DNA of 64,000 nucleotides, taken from Takakia lepidozioides (lineage: Eukaryota; Streptophyta; Takakiopsida; Takakiales; Takakiaceae). A program made the translations under genes and the position numbers. The stretch is taken from positions 49,501,241 to 49,565,240 of the forward strand of contig CM060731.1 of the NCBI GenBank assembly GCA_030704615.1. The letters are read 5' to 3'. This document shows, in pieces, positions 11,451-21,440 of this stretch. Numbering within the stretch: the first letter of the stretch is position 1; each line of letters begins with the position of its first letter. The notes beneath the pieces are model-generated. The model saw nothing but the letters and a program-made list of their open reading frames with translations, searched no databases and was not told the origin of the DNA.

Positions 11451-11567
11451 GGTATTTCCAGTAACCAGAGATGTTGGACCAATAATCAGTCAAAACGAAC
11501 TTTTGGAAAGCCATCCAATTGGGGAACCAACCAAGCTAAGGTTGGATTCAAAAGGAAAGAATCTCTC

Positions 11568-11972
11568 ATGGCTGAGAGGGCTTTTCATAAATCAGTGTTG
11601 ACACCAGAACAAAAAGACAAAGCCAAAAGAGAAGGCTTGTGTTTTGGATGTCTAGGGCAACATCAAAGATTGTGGAAAGATTGTCCACAAAACAACCACA
11701 AAAATGTGGCAATGACGCAAGTAAGTGAGGTTCCAGGAACCAATGGGGATAATCCTAAAATTGTTGGTGGACCTTCAAGAAAAGCTTTCTTGGTGTCCAT
11801 AAAGAAAGACAATGTCGCATGCACCAAATTGCTTCATCTCGCAAGAGGTCAGCACTGGATATCAATTTTTGAGGGTGTATATCTGATCAAGATGATTGGA
11901 AAGGTGGGAGGTGAGAAAATACTTGTATTGTTTAATGATACTGGATCAACACACAACGTAATAAGAAGTTGA
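11568..11972 (+). pseudogene. gag zinc knuckle and protease fragment of the same gypsy element
   Basis: The frame includes a degenerate zinc knuckle, CFGCLGQHQRLWKDC, whose spacing is not the canonical CX2CX4HX4C, and ends with DTGSTHNVI, the active-site motif of a retroviral-type aspartic protease. It breaks off straight after the protease motif at the centre of a large palindrome, so no reverse transcriptase follows. Confidence 0.65.
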
Positions 11973-12272
11973 ACTTATCCATGTGTAAGCTTATTACATT
12001 ATGTGTTGATCCAGTATCCAACAATACATTCTCACCTCCCATTTTTTCAATCATCTTGATCAGATCTGCACCCTCAAATTCATATCCAGTGCTGGCTTCT
12101 TGCGAGAGAAAACAATCTGGTGCATGCGACACTGTCTTCTTCATGGACACCAAGAAAGCTTTTCTTGAAGGTCCACCAACAATTTAAGGATTATCCCCAT
12201 GGGTTCCTGGAACCTCACTTACTTGCATCATTGCCACTTTTTTGTGGTTGTTTTCTTGGACAATCTGTCTAC
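11676..12272. repeat. Foldback: two arms of about 285 bp around a 24-bp spacer
   Basis: The arm 11676-11965 (gag zinc knuckle to protease) is repeated in reverse complement at 11990-12272. For example AAGTAAGTGAGGTTCCAGGA on the plus strand recurs on the minus strand, as do the protease motif and flanks. By eye the arms are roughly 90% identical with small indels. The right arm joins an integrase piece on the minus strand at a shared AGATTGTCCA, a short homology typical of template switching. Confidence 0.8.
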
Positions 12273-12800
12273 AATCACTAGTACTACAGTTTTTCCATGT
12301 TGTATCCTAGGCAACTCAGTAATAAAATCCATGGAAATGCTTTCCCACCGACCTTGTGGAATTTCCAACGGATGTAACAATCCTGAAGACTTCAGGTGTT
12401 CTACTTTAGTGACCTGACACCTGAAACAATGTGTCACTTGCTCATGCACGTCTGCCTTGAGCTTAGACCACCAAAAGTGCCGTCGCACTAAGTCATATTC
12501 TCAACCCCTGGATGTCCTACACAAGGACTGTCATGACATTCTATAATAATCTTCTTTCGAAGTTCTCTTGAACTTGGAATGGAAACTTTGCTTTTCCTTT
12601 TCACCATTTAACCAGTCTCAATGGTGTATGTGTGGACTTTAGTGGTGGACTCAGATGAAACTGATCCATCACCCTGCGCAATATTGTCTTGGTTAACCAT
12701 TTCTCACACTCTTAGGATATGTTCGTCCTCTCTTTGAGCTTCTCTTATCTCCGCTAGGAGACTGCTCTCTATTATTGTAAAAGTCATAGTGTTGCTAGTG
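12228..12800 (-). pseudogene. gypsy integrase fragment (zinc-binding end and start of the catalytic core)
   Basis: On the minus strand from about 12800 there is IIIECHDSPCVGHPGV, then RRHFWWSKLKADVHEQ, VTHCFRCQVTKVEH, WESISMDFITELP and VLVIVDRLSK. These are the HHCC zinc-binding domain and the first catalytic Asp of a Ty3/gypsy integrase. At least one stop or frameshift separates the zinc-domain halves near 12488. After VDRLSK the reading frame passes into inverted gag sequence of the foldback, so the rest of the core is missing. Confidence 0.75.
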
Positions 12801-13383
12801 CAATGGTGACAATATCACATGAAGCGCCCCACCCCCAGGCACTCAGTTATGTTGGAGTAGAAAGGGATGGATACAAGGGGAGGAGACTATGATACGGAAG
12901 AGAAAGTTCTGTGAAATACTTCCTCTCACTGGAAATACTTGGGAAGCTTGCAGGTTTTTGGACCCAATTTATTTTGGAAAATATCCTGCAGCCATGCAAA
13001 ATCTCATGGGTACGGTCTTCCTATTTCTCTTGGAGAGCGAATCACATGCTACAACAGGGTCTGTGGATTTTATTGGTATGTATCACTACACCACTGATCA
13101 ATACGTATCAAATCAACCAAACTCGTCCTGATTCTCCATTGCTGTGGACCAACACATGTATGGACACGCGAGCCATCTCTTGTATGAGCTGAAGCTTGTA
13201 GATTCCTGGCCTTGAGCTAGTACGTTGTTGGAGAAAATTAATGCTGTTGAACTATGATTTCATATCGTGTTTTACTTGATGCCGAAGCAGGTACAATCCA
13301 TGTGAAGACCAGTTTGTGACCAGTTTCTTGGAGCTATTTTTCCACGGGGAATCACCCCTTCCCACATCATTGCTCATAGGTCT
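12801..13383. other. No gene recognised
   Basis: AT-rich sequence with short overlapping open frames at 12889-13192 that show no known motif. Confidence 0.35.
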
Positions 13384-14060
13384 CTAAAGCCTCCATCCGC
13401 GCCCTTGTTGTGCATATCCTCCAATCATCAAACTCCATGACACCACATCTCGTTCAGCCATACTGTCGAACACTTCCTTTGCATCCTCGATGCACCCACA
13501 TTTGGCATACATGCAGTCCACCAGGGCAGTGTTCAGAATGCAATCGGGTACAATTCCAGATTTGACGATGTCACCATGGACCTCTTTTCCCTTTTCCAGA
13601 GCTCCCAGGCTTGCACATGCATTACAAACAAATGTGATGTGGTTGGGTTTCACCCCTTCGCGCAGCAGTTGCTCATAGGTCTCCAAAGCATTCCTACCAC
13701 ACCCATGCTTGGTAACTCCTGCCAACATTATATATTAAGTGCGGGAGCATCATGGATGCTCACCAAGTGTTCAACAGAATGCCTCAACGATCTTTGATCA
13801 CGTGGAATACATGGAGACAAGGGTGTTGAGTATAAAAACATTTGGCGTGAATCCACTTTGAATTATGTGAGTGTGCACCTGCTTTCTAGCTTCCAGACCT
13901 TCCATCTTGATGCACTTAAGCAAGAGACAAACATACGTACCTGAATCTGCTGAAATGCCTCATTGGTTTAAAGTTTGTAGCGCCTCTGTTAGTCTGCCTG
14001 CCGCAAAGCATCTTCACATGCCCAGAAGTGCCAGAAGAGGCATTGTGGACTCCCTCTCTT
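13384..14060 (-). pseudogene. PLS-type PPR gene fragment with an internal inversion
   Basis: PPR proteins bind organelle RNA through tandem repeats of 31-36 residues. Reading leftwards from about 13985, the minus strand encodes LLKCIKMEGLEARKQVHTH and SGFTPNVFILNTLVSMYS. Then comes a piece that is coding only on the plus strand (YIKCGSIMDAHQVFNRM, PQRSLITWNT, about 13729-13812). The minus strand then resumes with MLAGVTKHGCGRNALETYEQ, VKPNHITFVCNACASLG, KEVHGDIVKSGIVPD and ERDVVSWSLMIGGYAQQG down to 13384. No E or DYW tail is present. The inversion and the abrupt ends make it a pseudogene. Confidence 0.75.
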
Positions 14061-15350
14061 GATCCTCTTTCAGAAGCTGTGGTCATGGATTGAAAGCGGA
14101 ATGAAATCATGGCCAATGACACAATGAAGAGATAGACACGAATAGCGCTGCCAGAAACATCAGCAGCCACAATACTCAAGCCCTGTCAGTGGCCCACAAC
14201 AAAACCAAGGTTCACTTTGGGCATACACAACTTCTTTTATATGAACATGACAAATATTCATAAGTTGAACTCCTGAAGTGGATTTTATAAACCCCTGACT
14301 TCATCTTTTGACAGCGAATGAACATGAAAAGCTGAAAATACGTCACATCACTTCTCAGACACCCACATTGCCTAACTTGCAAATGGGCTTGTTGTACAAG
14401 CACATATCCTCAAGGTTTATGCAGGAAGATACTTGTACCACACCCTTTCCACATCCTACCAACTCGCTACCAGAGCATTTAAAAGCGATGCAACTAACCT
14501 CACTGGCAATAGCTGTTCTGCCCTGTGCAGTAGCTACTACAGACCATGCCAAGGTGGCCATGTTCAAAACCAATGTTTCAGAAATGCCTGGTAAGCCATT
14601 ATCAAAGCATCAGCCAATAGAACAACATGAGATTGACACTTAGCAATAACACACAACACCTTTTAGTCACTACAACACAAAGATCATGGTGTACGGTGGG
14701 TTCAAGATATCCACTGCTCGCTACTACCTTTCAGTCACAAGCAGGTGCGTTCTTTAAGCAGATCCAAGTACTAAACATATGTCTTAATCTAGATATATAT
14801 GCCTTTATCAAGGGTAGAAAACAACTTTTTTCCCTTGTAGGCCAATACAATATTACAAATGTAACTGACCCTTCGGTGGCTAACCTACAGTAATGTCAAA
14901 ACACAACACAATCTCCGTGAGAGACCTGATAATGTTCATGTAAGCTGCCGGTTAACTTGACAATGCAGTTTCATACACAAGAAAGTGAGAGATATCCAAG
15001 CCACACCAGAAAGCAGTGCTGTGCTCTAAAATGTGCCAGCAAAAAAATAAGGAAATACGGCAAACCCCTCTTGATAGCACAATGCACAAGTTCCCACCTC
15101 TGCCCGTATGAGCATGTCAATGCATGCTACTCTTATTTAGCACGCAACATGCAATCTTCAGCATATATAAGAATGGTCCATCTCTTCCCAAAATTCTTCC
15201 TATCACCTCTTGGACTTCATTTTCATTCCCTTTATCAGAGATAACTAGTTATATATAACCCATGAACAAAGTTGACTTGCGGAGTTCAGTTTGAAGGTCA
15301 CTCCTAAGCTTAAATTTACCTCCTCATAATCTCCTGCAAATGAGTTAACC
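14061..15350. other. No supportable gene
   Basis: Several short open frames occur on both strands, none with a recognisable motif. Sequence around 14060-14180 on the minus strand could be the leader of the PPR gene to its left. Confidence 0.3.
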
Positions 15351-15910
15351 TCAAAGATAGTAACAGACTTGTTTTAATTCAGATGAAGCAGAGAGAGCAG
15401 CAGCAAATTCACGGTTCAATTTGATAGCCTCAGCATGTGCTGCTAAGGCTGCTGCCTCTAGTTCCTCATTTCCTTTAAGTGCTGCCACCATCTTCTCTCT
15501 TGTTGCATCCTCCTCTTCCGTGGTTCTCTGCACTCATGTAACAACATTATGTGGGTGCTGAAAGCCGTGCCTTCCAAATTTTAGCAACAATTCAATGGAA
15601 GAAGATTTGAGACGCTACCCCTGTTGGCTTTTCCATGGGCATGTCCTCGGTCCTTATATAGATCTTGCTGGTCTCCAGAGGAGGGTGTTGTGCCATTTGC
15701 TGAAGGTGATGGTGCAGCTGAAGATCGTGGCATAGAAAATGCTGCTGTTGCAGAGGCACCACCAGCTGCTGCTGCTGGAGACTCCAGAATTTTCGGGCGT
15801 GGCTTCTCCACAGGACTAGCCTTGAAGATGTGTACCTGGTGTACAGTCCATCCATCAGTTTCAAGCATACAATCTAGCTGGGTAGGACTACACAGAAGAT
15901 GAAAGGATGT
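15351..15910 (-). CDS. Possible exons of an unidentified Ala-rich, partly coiled-coil protein
   Basis: Two minus-strand stretches look coding. The upstream one (about 15590-15902) has DCMLETDGWTVHQVHIFK followed by a Pro/Ala/Ser-rich linker. The other (15351-15533) has EEDATREKMVAALKGNEELE and AAHAEAIKLNREFAAALSAS, which would form a coiled coil and stops at a possible donor after LKQ. They may be exons of one gene. I do not recognise the family; the composition is also compatible with chance open frames. Confidence 0.3.
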
Positions 15911-16359
15911 GGAAGGGATTAAAATGCAAACCGCATTGCTGTAGTGACCATTGTATCCCCTGAAAGCTACTGTATGGACATTTCAATCAGAGTATCTCAT
16001 AGTAATGCCGAAAATATACATGGGAGTCAGTATTTCTGAAATTATCAACATGGATTTGCGGTATGAACACAGTATCTGGCTGAAACTGAAATGAAGGGCG
16101 GCGTGACCTCTTTGTAAGTTGTGTCCACGTACAGAGTGAGTTCCTACAATACAAGTAGTATGAGTCAGTAGCAAAGTGACTTGTGAAGAAGAAAGTGCCC
16201 TCACCACATTGTCCTCGACCTTGTGTCATGACCCATGGAGGATTTGACTGACCATGAACCCAAGAGGACCTCTTGTGTGTGCTGCTTGTGTCTATAGTCT
16301 GGTAATGTCGGATTGGTCAGTGAGAACCACCACGGTGTAGTTGAGAAGGCAGAGATTGA

Positions 16360-16530
16360 AACACAGCCTGCGTTAGGGTTCAACCTGTCCGACATCATTT
16401 CCTCATATGTTTCCAAAGCCTTCGTACCACACTGCGATCATTGCATTCCACGACACCACATCTTGGCAGCCATTTCGTCGAACACACCCTTCGTATCCTT
16501 GGAAAACTCATGGCTGTTGTCCCACCATCG
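16360..16530 (-). pseudogene. Short PPR remnant with two frameshifts
   Basis: On the minus strand the phrases EFSKDTKGVFDEMAAK, DVVSWNAMIA (shifted frame) and LETYEEMMSDRLNPNAG (another shift) follow one another in the order of a PLS repeat. The flank at 16510-16550 (CCCACCATCGTGAAGG followed by AACTCATGCCAG) matches 43130-43175, which lies next to another PPR pseudogene, so both come from one duplicated ancestor. Confidence 0.6.
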
Positions 16531-17905
16531 TGAAGGGTAAAACTCATGCCAGTCTCTGCTCTGTGCTGCAAATTCACGGCCGAGTCTGATGAGAGGGCAA
16601 AACAGGCTGAAATAGGTCGAAGAAGAAGGTGCCCTCACCACATTGGCCTCGAGTTCCTGCTATCACGATGCTTAGCACTAAGAAGACTGGACCCCAAAAA
16701 ACGCTAAGTCCCAGCCCTGCACACCGGCAGCCCTAAATTCGAGCCAACTTTTGAAGTTTTTGAACGTTTTGCACCCTAACATTATATAAAATAATTATAT
16801 GGTCCATATAATTATGTGAAGGTATTTTTAGCTATATATATATATGTTAGGGTGCAAAATGTATATATATAACAAGGTACAAAGACCCTGGTTAATTTAT
16901 TTATTGGGTAAGGTTCATAGTCATGAAATGAGTAGTTAAAACAATTATTTCTATCTAATACTGATTTATATATTTCAATTTACATGAATTTAAAATATAA
17001 TTGTGGAGTTGCTAATGAAGTTGTTGAAACCACTTACAATTTAAAATAAATCACCTTGTATAGAGACTCACCATGCTACCCACCTAGATCTGGGTTTGTT
17101 TATTGGTCTCTTGTTAAAATTCTATGGATTTTTTTCGAAATATTCTGGTTTTTTCTTTGATGTGTGAGATGACAAAGTCCAAGCATGTCACATAGACAAG
17201 GAGTTCAACGTAAGGATGATGCAAGTGATTTGTGGCAAAAAGTGTAAATCATGCCTATGCCTGTTTGTCCTAGTTGTGTCATAGGTTGCAACGGAACGGG
17301 GCCACCTTTGAATGCGATCCCCATGTTCATTTCACCAAGAGCATTATAGACTTCATAATGTAGAGATTGAAAATGGGGTGTAGCAAGGGGTGATTCTTCA
17401 TTTGCTACTAGCCCATCGTGCAGATTTCTAAACATGAACATGAAGCTCATGATCATTTTACAAAGGCATCATTCTCAAACTCCCCATACACCACAATGTG
17501 GAAATTCTATGGTCTCATTTCACACATGTGTGTAACATGCTATGTAAACTAAGCCAACTCCCGCCACGCTCATGGCTGTTTTCACACCGTTCTTGCCTCG
17601 GGTGTGGATCACATGTGAGACACCCCACAGTTAGGGCATATTTTGACCCACACCTTGGCTCACTCTACAGACCCGTGATAAAAGCCGTGGAATGTATTAG
17701 GTGTGAGATGACATACCTGTGGAAAAAGCCGGTTTCTCTTCTAGTGGTAACCCGATTTCGGCACTACGCAAACACACGATTCATCCAATTTACCTCTCCC
17801 ATTTTTGTAAGCTAGCATGCATTCTACACACTAGCCAACCATACCATGCATCACCATTCCAAACAAAATAGGATGCACAACATTTGGAAACCATTTCATT
17901 TATAA
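16531..17905. other. AT-rich stretch without a recognised gene
   Basis: Around 16188 and 16622 a phrase beginning GAAGAA(A/G)GTGCCCTCACCA is repeated with its flank. From about 16760 to 17160 the sequence is AT-rich with TATATATA runs. No gene or complete element is visible up to the LTR at 17906. Confidence 0.35.
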
Positions 17906-18040
17906 TGTCAAGTTAAATAAGCACAGTGTGGAGTCCCCATAGCTTGGGGTGCCCCTGGCTTGACTTTTGTTTTAAAGAGTGATAGCGATGGATTCATGTT
18001 GTTTCTGGTGTGAGCAGTGTGTTTTCTAGTTTTCTTATCA
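17906..18040 (+). mobile_element. 5' LTR (copy A), internally deleted
   Basis: It matches LTR B at 29134-29488 at both ends but lacks about 220 bp in the middle: GCACAGTGTG joins directly to GAGTCCCCATAG. The junction lies at a shared GTG, suggesting deletion at microhomology. The lost part contains the hairpin array and the loop complementary to the adjoining primer site. Confidence 0.75.
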
Positions 18041-18056
18041 CTCGAGAAAGATGACC
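18041..18056 (+). other. Candidate self-complementary primer-binding site
   Basis: Directly after the LTR's terminal TTATCA stands CTCGAGAAAGATGACC, which does not begin with TGG as tRNA-primed sites do. It is the exact reverse complement of 29284-29299 in LTR B (GGTCATCTTTCTCGAG). Copy C at 31251 has the same arrangement with 12 matching bases. I infer an intramolecular primer, as in self-priming Tf1-type elements, but no experiment supports it here. Confidence 0.5.
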
Positions 18057-18149
18057 TCTTACCTGTGAGTGCAAGGTAGGAGTTGAGGGTTAGCACTTGC
18101 AAGATTACTTGTGTGTAAGTAGTGCTTAGTTTGAGAAGCATATCATTGA

Positions 18150-19054
18150 ATGTGACCACAAGATTCAGCGTGCCCTGAAACGCCTGGAGGATGACGATGC
18201 TAGAGCCGTCACTGTTGTTGCAGTCGCTGAAGCTACCAAGTCACCAGAGGCTTTGGAGTACACAAGGCAAATCAAGGAGAAGATGAAAGCTGCGGAGTAC
18301 ATGGATCTGGATGGGAAAGCAGACAACAAAATTCGGATAATGGAGGACGTGGAAGTAAAAAACTGGCAGCAGCCGATGAACACCAAGACAAACACGGCAG
18401 CTCACATTCCAGGCACAAGAAGAATATAGGCGGAAGCAAGATGCACTGCGAAGGCGACAGGCACAAGTGGGTGGAAACGCTTTATCTTTGAGTGATCTCG
18501 AGTTCGTAGCATTCTTGACTGAGGAGGGTACGATTGCAGATTGCAGCAAACCTGACTCGAAGGCAAGTGTGTATGCCATTTTTTATGAGGAAAAGATTCT
18601 ATATTATGTTGGTGTCTCAAGACAGGCTTATCAGAGTATGAGGCTACGCTTTGCACGCAAGCCGCTACAATGCTGGTATGTGAAGGTGCAGAATGAGAAC
18701 CGTCCAGCCGAGCTCTACTTGAAAGCATTGGAGACAAATGGATCTCTGAGAATGGTGCAGTTCCCAGCGGAAATGACAATGGGAAGTTGCAAAATATTTA
18801 GGAGAACCCACTGGATTGCAAACCTCTCATGAGAGAAGAAGAGAAGCTGAAGGTTGAAGAGGTAGAGGACGTTGTTAAGAACAGGAAGAAGCGGGAGCGG
18901 CGATGTCTCGGTAGAGCAACCTGACGGTAGAGATGTGAAAGAGAATGTGGAGAAGTCGACAGGTTGGGCACTGTCAGCTCAGGAAGAGACCATTCAGAGA
19001 GAGCTTGAGCGTGAAAGAAACAGGGCACAACCAAAGGAGCTGATGGCCATCTAA
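18150..19054 (+). pseudogene. Captured fragment of a plant GIY-YIG domain gene
   Basis: A helical N-terminal part (KIQRALKRLEDDDARAVTVV, then IKEKMKAAEYMDLDGKADNK) leads, after a frameshift, to QEEYRRKQDALRRRQAQVGG, LEFVAFLTEEGTIADCSKPD and a GIY-YIG fold with SVYAIFYEEKILYYVGVSRQ and MRLRFARKPLQCWYVKV. After a second shift comes SRALLESIGDKWISENGA, ENPLDCKPLM and KVEEVEDVVKNRKK, and finally a Glu/Arg-rich end stopping at 19054. GIY-YIG folds are nuclease-type domains; in plants related proteins are organelle-targeted, mostly uncharacterised. No introns are seen. Its place just inside the 5' LTR suggests a transduced host sequence. Confidence 0.6.
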
Positions 19055-19069
19055 GTCTTTGATTTGGCA

Positions 19070-19650
19070 GCTTGCAGCTGCCTCCCTTGGTGACGAAGGA
19101 CTTGGTGCTTGAGGTGCCTGAAACTGCTTCGATGGGCCTCCCTCAACATTGGTTTGAGCCTCTTCCTTCTCAGCTGCTGCCCGAGTCTGCAAATGTTGCA
19201 CGCAGCATGCTCCTAACTCCCACCTTCAATTCTTAGCTTGCATGTCTTACTTTGTCAGTCTCTTGCTTGTTGCTCCCACTGCTGCTAGGCTGGTGATGCA
19301 TATCTGCAGAGGACCAGCAGCTCCCTCCCATGTGTGGAGCACCCCTTCTTGAGTCCATCCCTCATCCATTGTACAGTTCTGATGTCTATATAAGAGGTGG
19401 GAAGAGATATGGCTGGTTTCCTTCTCTTTCTGTGCTTGAAGAAGTGAATGGGTCGGGTCAGCCCTTTCCAGCAGGGCAAGCATGCTTGGTGGGGAGTCTA
19501 GACGCGTCCAGGGAACTCGTCCAGGGTTGGTACTAGTTTGTGCATGAACGTTTGAATTGCTTTGCCAAAAGATAGCCTCCCCGGCCTTACTGTGAGCCGC
19601 TTTCAGCTGTCCGTTATACCATTGTCCTTTTGCACTCAGCGTTCTCATTA
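19070..19650 (-). pseudogene. Possible captured exons of an unidentified gene, antisense in the element
   Basis: On the minus strand a Gln/Ser-rich exon-like piece ends QPSSSGSNKQETDK followed by GTAAGA, a good donor. After a TTTGCAG acceptor comes TRAAAEKEEAQTNVEGGPSK and QFQAPQAPSPSSPREAAAS. These look like two exons with an intron of about 90 bp, which would mean a genomic rather than an mRNA source. I do not recognise the protein. Confidence 0.3.
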
Positions 19651-19654
19651 AGTG

Positions 19655-20171
19655 AGGAGACGTCGTCTTCCTGGGCCGCCCATAGTTTTGGAGCTATCAT
19701 GGTGCCTGCACGAGAACGATCTGTGTTGCTCAAGTTGAGCTGACAGGATTGCGGGAGACTGGCGGGCTGCGTTCGCCACAGAGACGACGGCTGCCAGGCG
19801 AATATAAACAATACCTAAGAGCCGCTGGTACCAATTTAGAACTTTGGGCACATATACAGGAACAGGGAACCAAGACAGTAGAGTTTTCTTTGTATTTGTT
19901 TTGTCTTATTAAAAAATAAAAAATAAAGTGTTATGTTTAAAGAGCCTGGTTGGTCATATCTTTGTTAAATGGGCTCCGTTTGACTCAGTTTTTGAGGGGA
20001 TAGCTGCAGAAAGGGGAAATCTACCTATCTAGAACTGGTTTTTGTTTTTGGGACTTTGCTAAAAATCTATGGAATTTTTAGAGTGTGAGTGTGCCATGAA
20101 AGATCCACAATCCTGTTTCTAGAACCTGTTCTGGTCTACATGAGAGATAAATCTGGGGATGTACTCCTTGT
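19655..20171. other. Spacer inside the element, no gene seen
   Basis: Contains an A-rich run at 19910-19925 and no conserved reading frame. A separate primer site upstream of the next ORF was looked for and not found. Confidence 0.35.
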
Positions 20172-20921
20172 ATGGCTGGGGGAAATGAGGACGTGATTGA
20201 AGGGCAGGTCTCTTCTCTTAGCCTGTGCACCAAAGGGGACAAGATTTATGTTTCCCAAGGAACTCAGACTGATTTGAGTGGAGAACAGTTGGACGAGTTG
20301 ATTGCATACTGGGAGTCAGGCATTAGTAGTGGACAACAAACTGTTGTAGTTGGCGTTGAGGGCCTCAATATCGCCTTGGACAGTCAGAACTCTGTTGGAG
20401 CCAGCAGTTCTGCAGCTGTAGGTGAAACACCAAAGTGGGTGAAAGCTAGGCTTGGAACACAGCCAAAGACAGCCCCGAGGACCAAGGTGTTCAGTCACAA
20501 GGCCGTGGTGTACTGGAGCAGAGGAGCAGGAGCTACACAAGTTTGTGCAATCAGACATGGTTGCAGCCGGATACGCTCTGCATAGGGCAACCACGAGCGG
20601 GGGTTCATCAGCAATGACATGTTTGTTGTGCGTGAAGGAGATGCAGTCATTCGCAATGAGGACACCCGCAACCGTCTCAAAGCTTTCGAGTTGAGAGACT
20701 ATCAGACCCTACCTTTGTTTTCTTTAGTATTCAGTGAGCGGGAGATAGGGGAGTATTGCTTTGTCTCTACCTGGCAGAAAGAGGAGGAGGGTTGGTTAGA
20801 GCGAGCTACTGTAGCTTGGGACAAGGTTAGTGGCAGGTTTCTGGACATAGATATACCTCCTACACCTTACCATCATGCAGAGCTAGGCACTTTGAGAGAA
20901 GTCTGGCAGTTGATAGCATAG
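20172..20921 (+). pseudogene. ORF upstream of gag, function unknown, one frameshift
   Basis: An ATG at 20172 opens about 115 residues (GNEDVIEGQVSSLSL, SQGTQTDLSGEQLDELIAYW) before losing frame near 20510. It continues in another frame with EEQELHKFVQSDMVAAGYAL, then from 20619 with FVVREGDAVIRNEDTRNRLK and EIGEYCFVSTWQKEEEGWLE up to a stop at 20919. I do not recognise a family. Its position between the LTR and gag makes it a likely element protein. The next 500 bases contain an imperfect direct repeat of GGTGAGGCTGG(A/G)(G/T)TGATGACCAGC (about 21243 and 21289). Confidence 0.45.
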
Positions 20922-21440
20922 ATCAGGATTAGATCTTGCTTGGTCGGGCTTCTATTCTTCCCCTCCATCTCTGTACTATTTTTATTACCTTGTACTCGTA
21001 GTTGCCAAAGCCTCTCTTGGTGGAGGCCAGTCAGTCCGGGGTTTTGGGCTGGGCTATTTTGCAGGATCAGCATTGCAACTGGATTTTGGTGTGGGGGTGT
21101 TGATGTTTTGATTTCTTGTGTTTGGATCCCTCCCAACACCTGCATGCTTGACTGTGCGCCATGTTGGTTTTGTGTGGGCGCTTGCTTTCATAGGGATTAG
21201 GCCGGATTTGATCACCGGTCAATCCTAGAGTATGCTGTCGGTGGTGAGGCTGGAGTGATGACCAGCAAGACCACCAGTGTTTCTTCTATGGTGAGGCTGG
21301 GTTGATGACCAGCCAACCATAGGAGTTCTTGCGGTGGATGCAGGTGCAGGTGCCCTGAGCCATTGGGATATGACCCTTAAACTGCAACAGGTGCCCACCT
21401 ATGTCACTATTAGATTAGTACTAGAGCCTTATAGTGTCAC

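Noticed and set aside
13384-16530. One continuous minus-strand PPR gene from 16530 to 13384
   Set aside because: More than 1.3 kb without PPR sequence separates the pieces, and unrelated exon-like sequence lies between.
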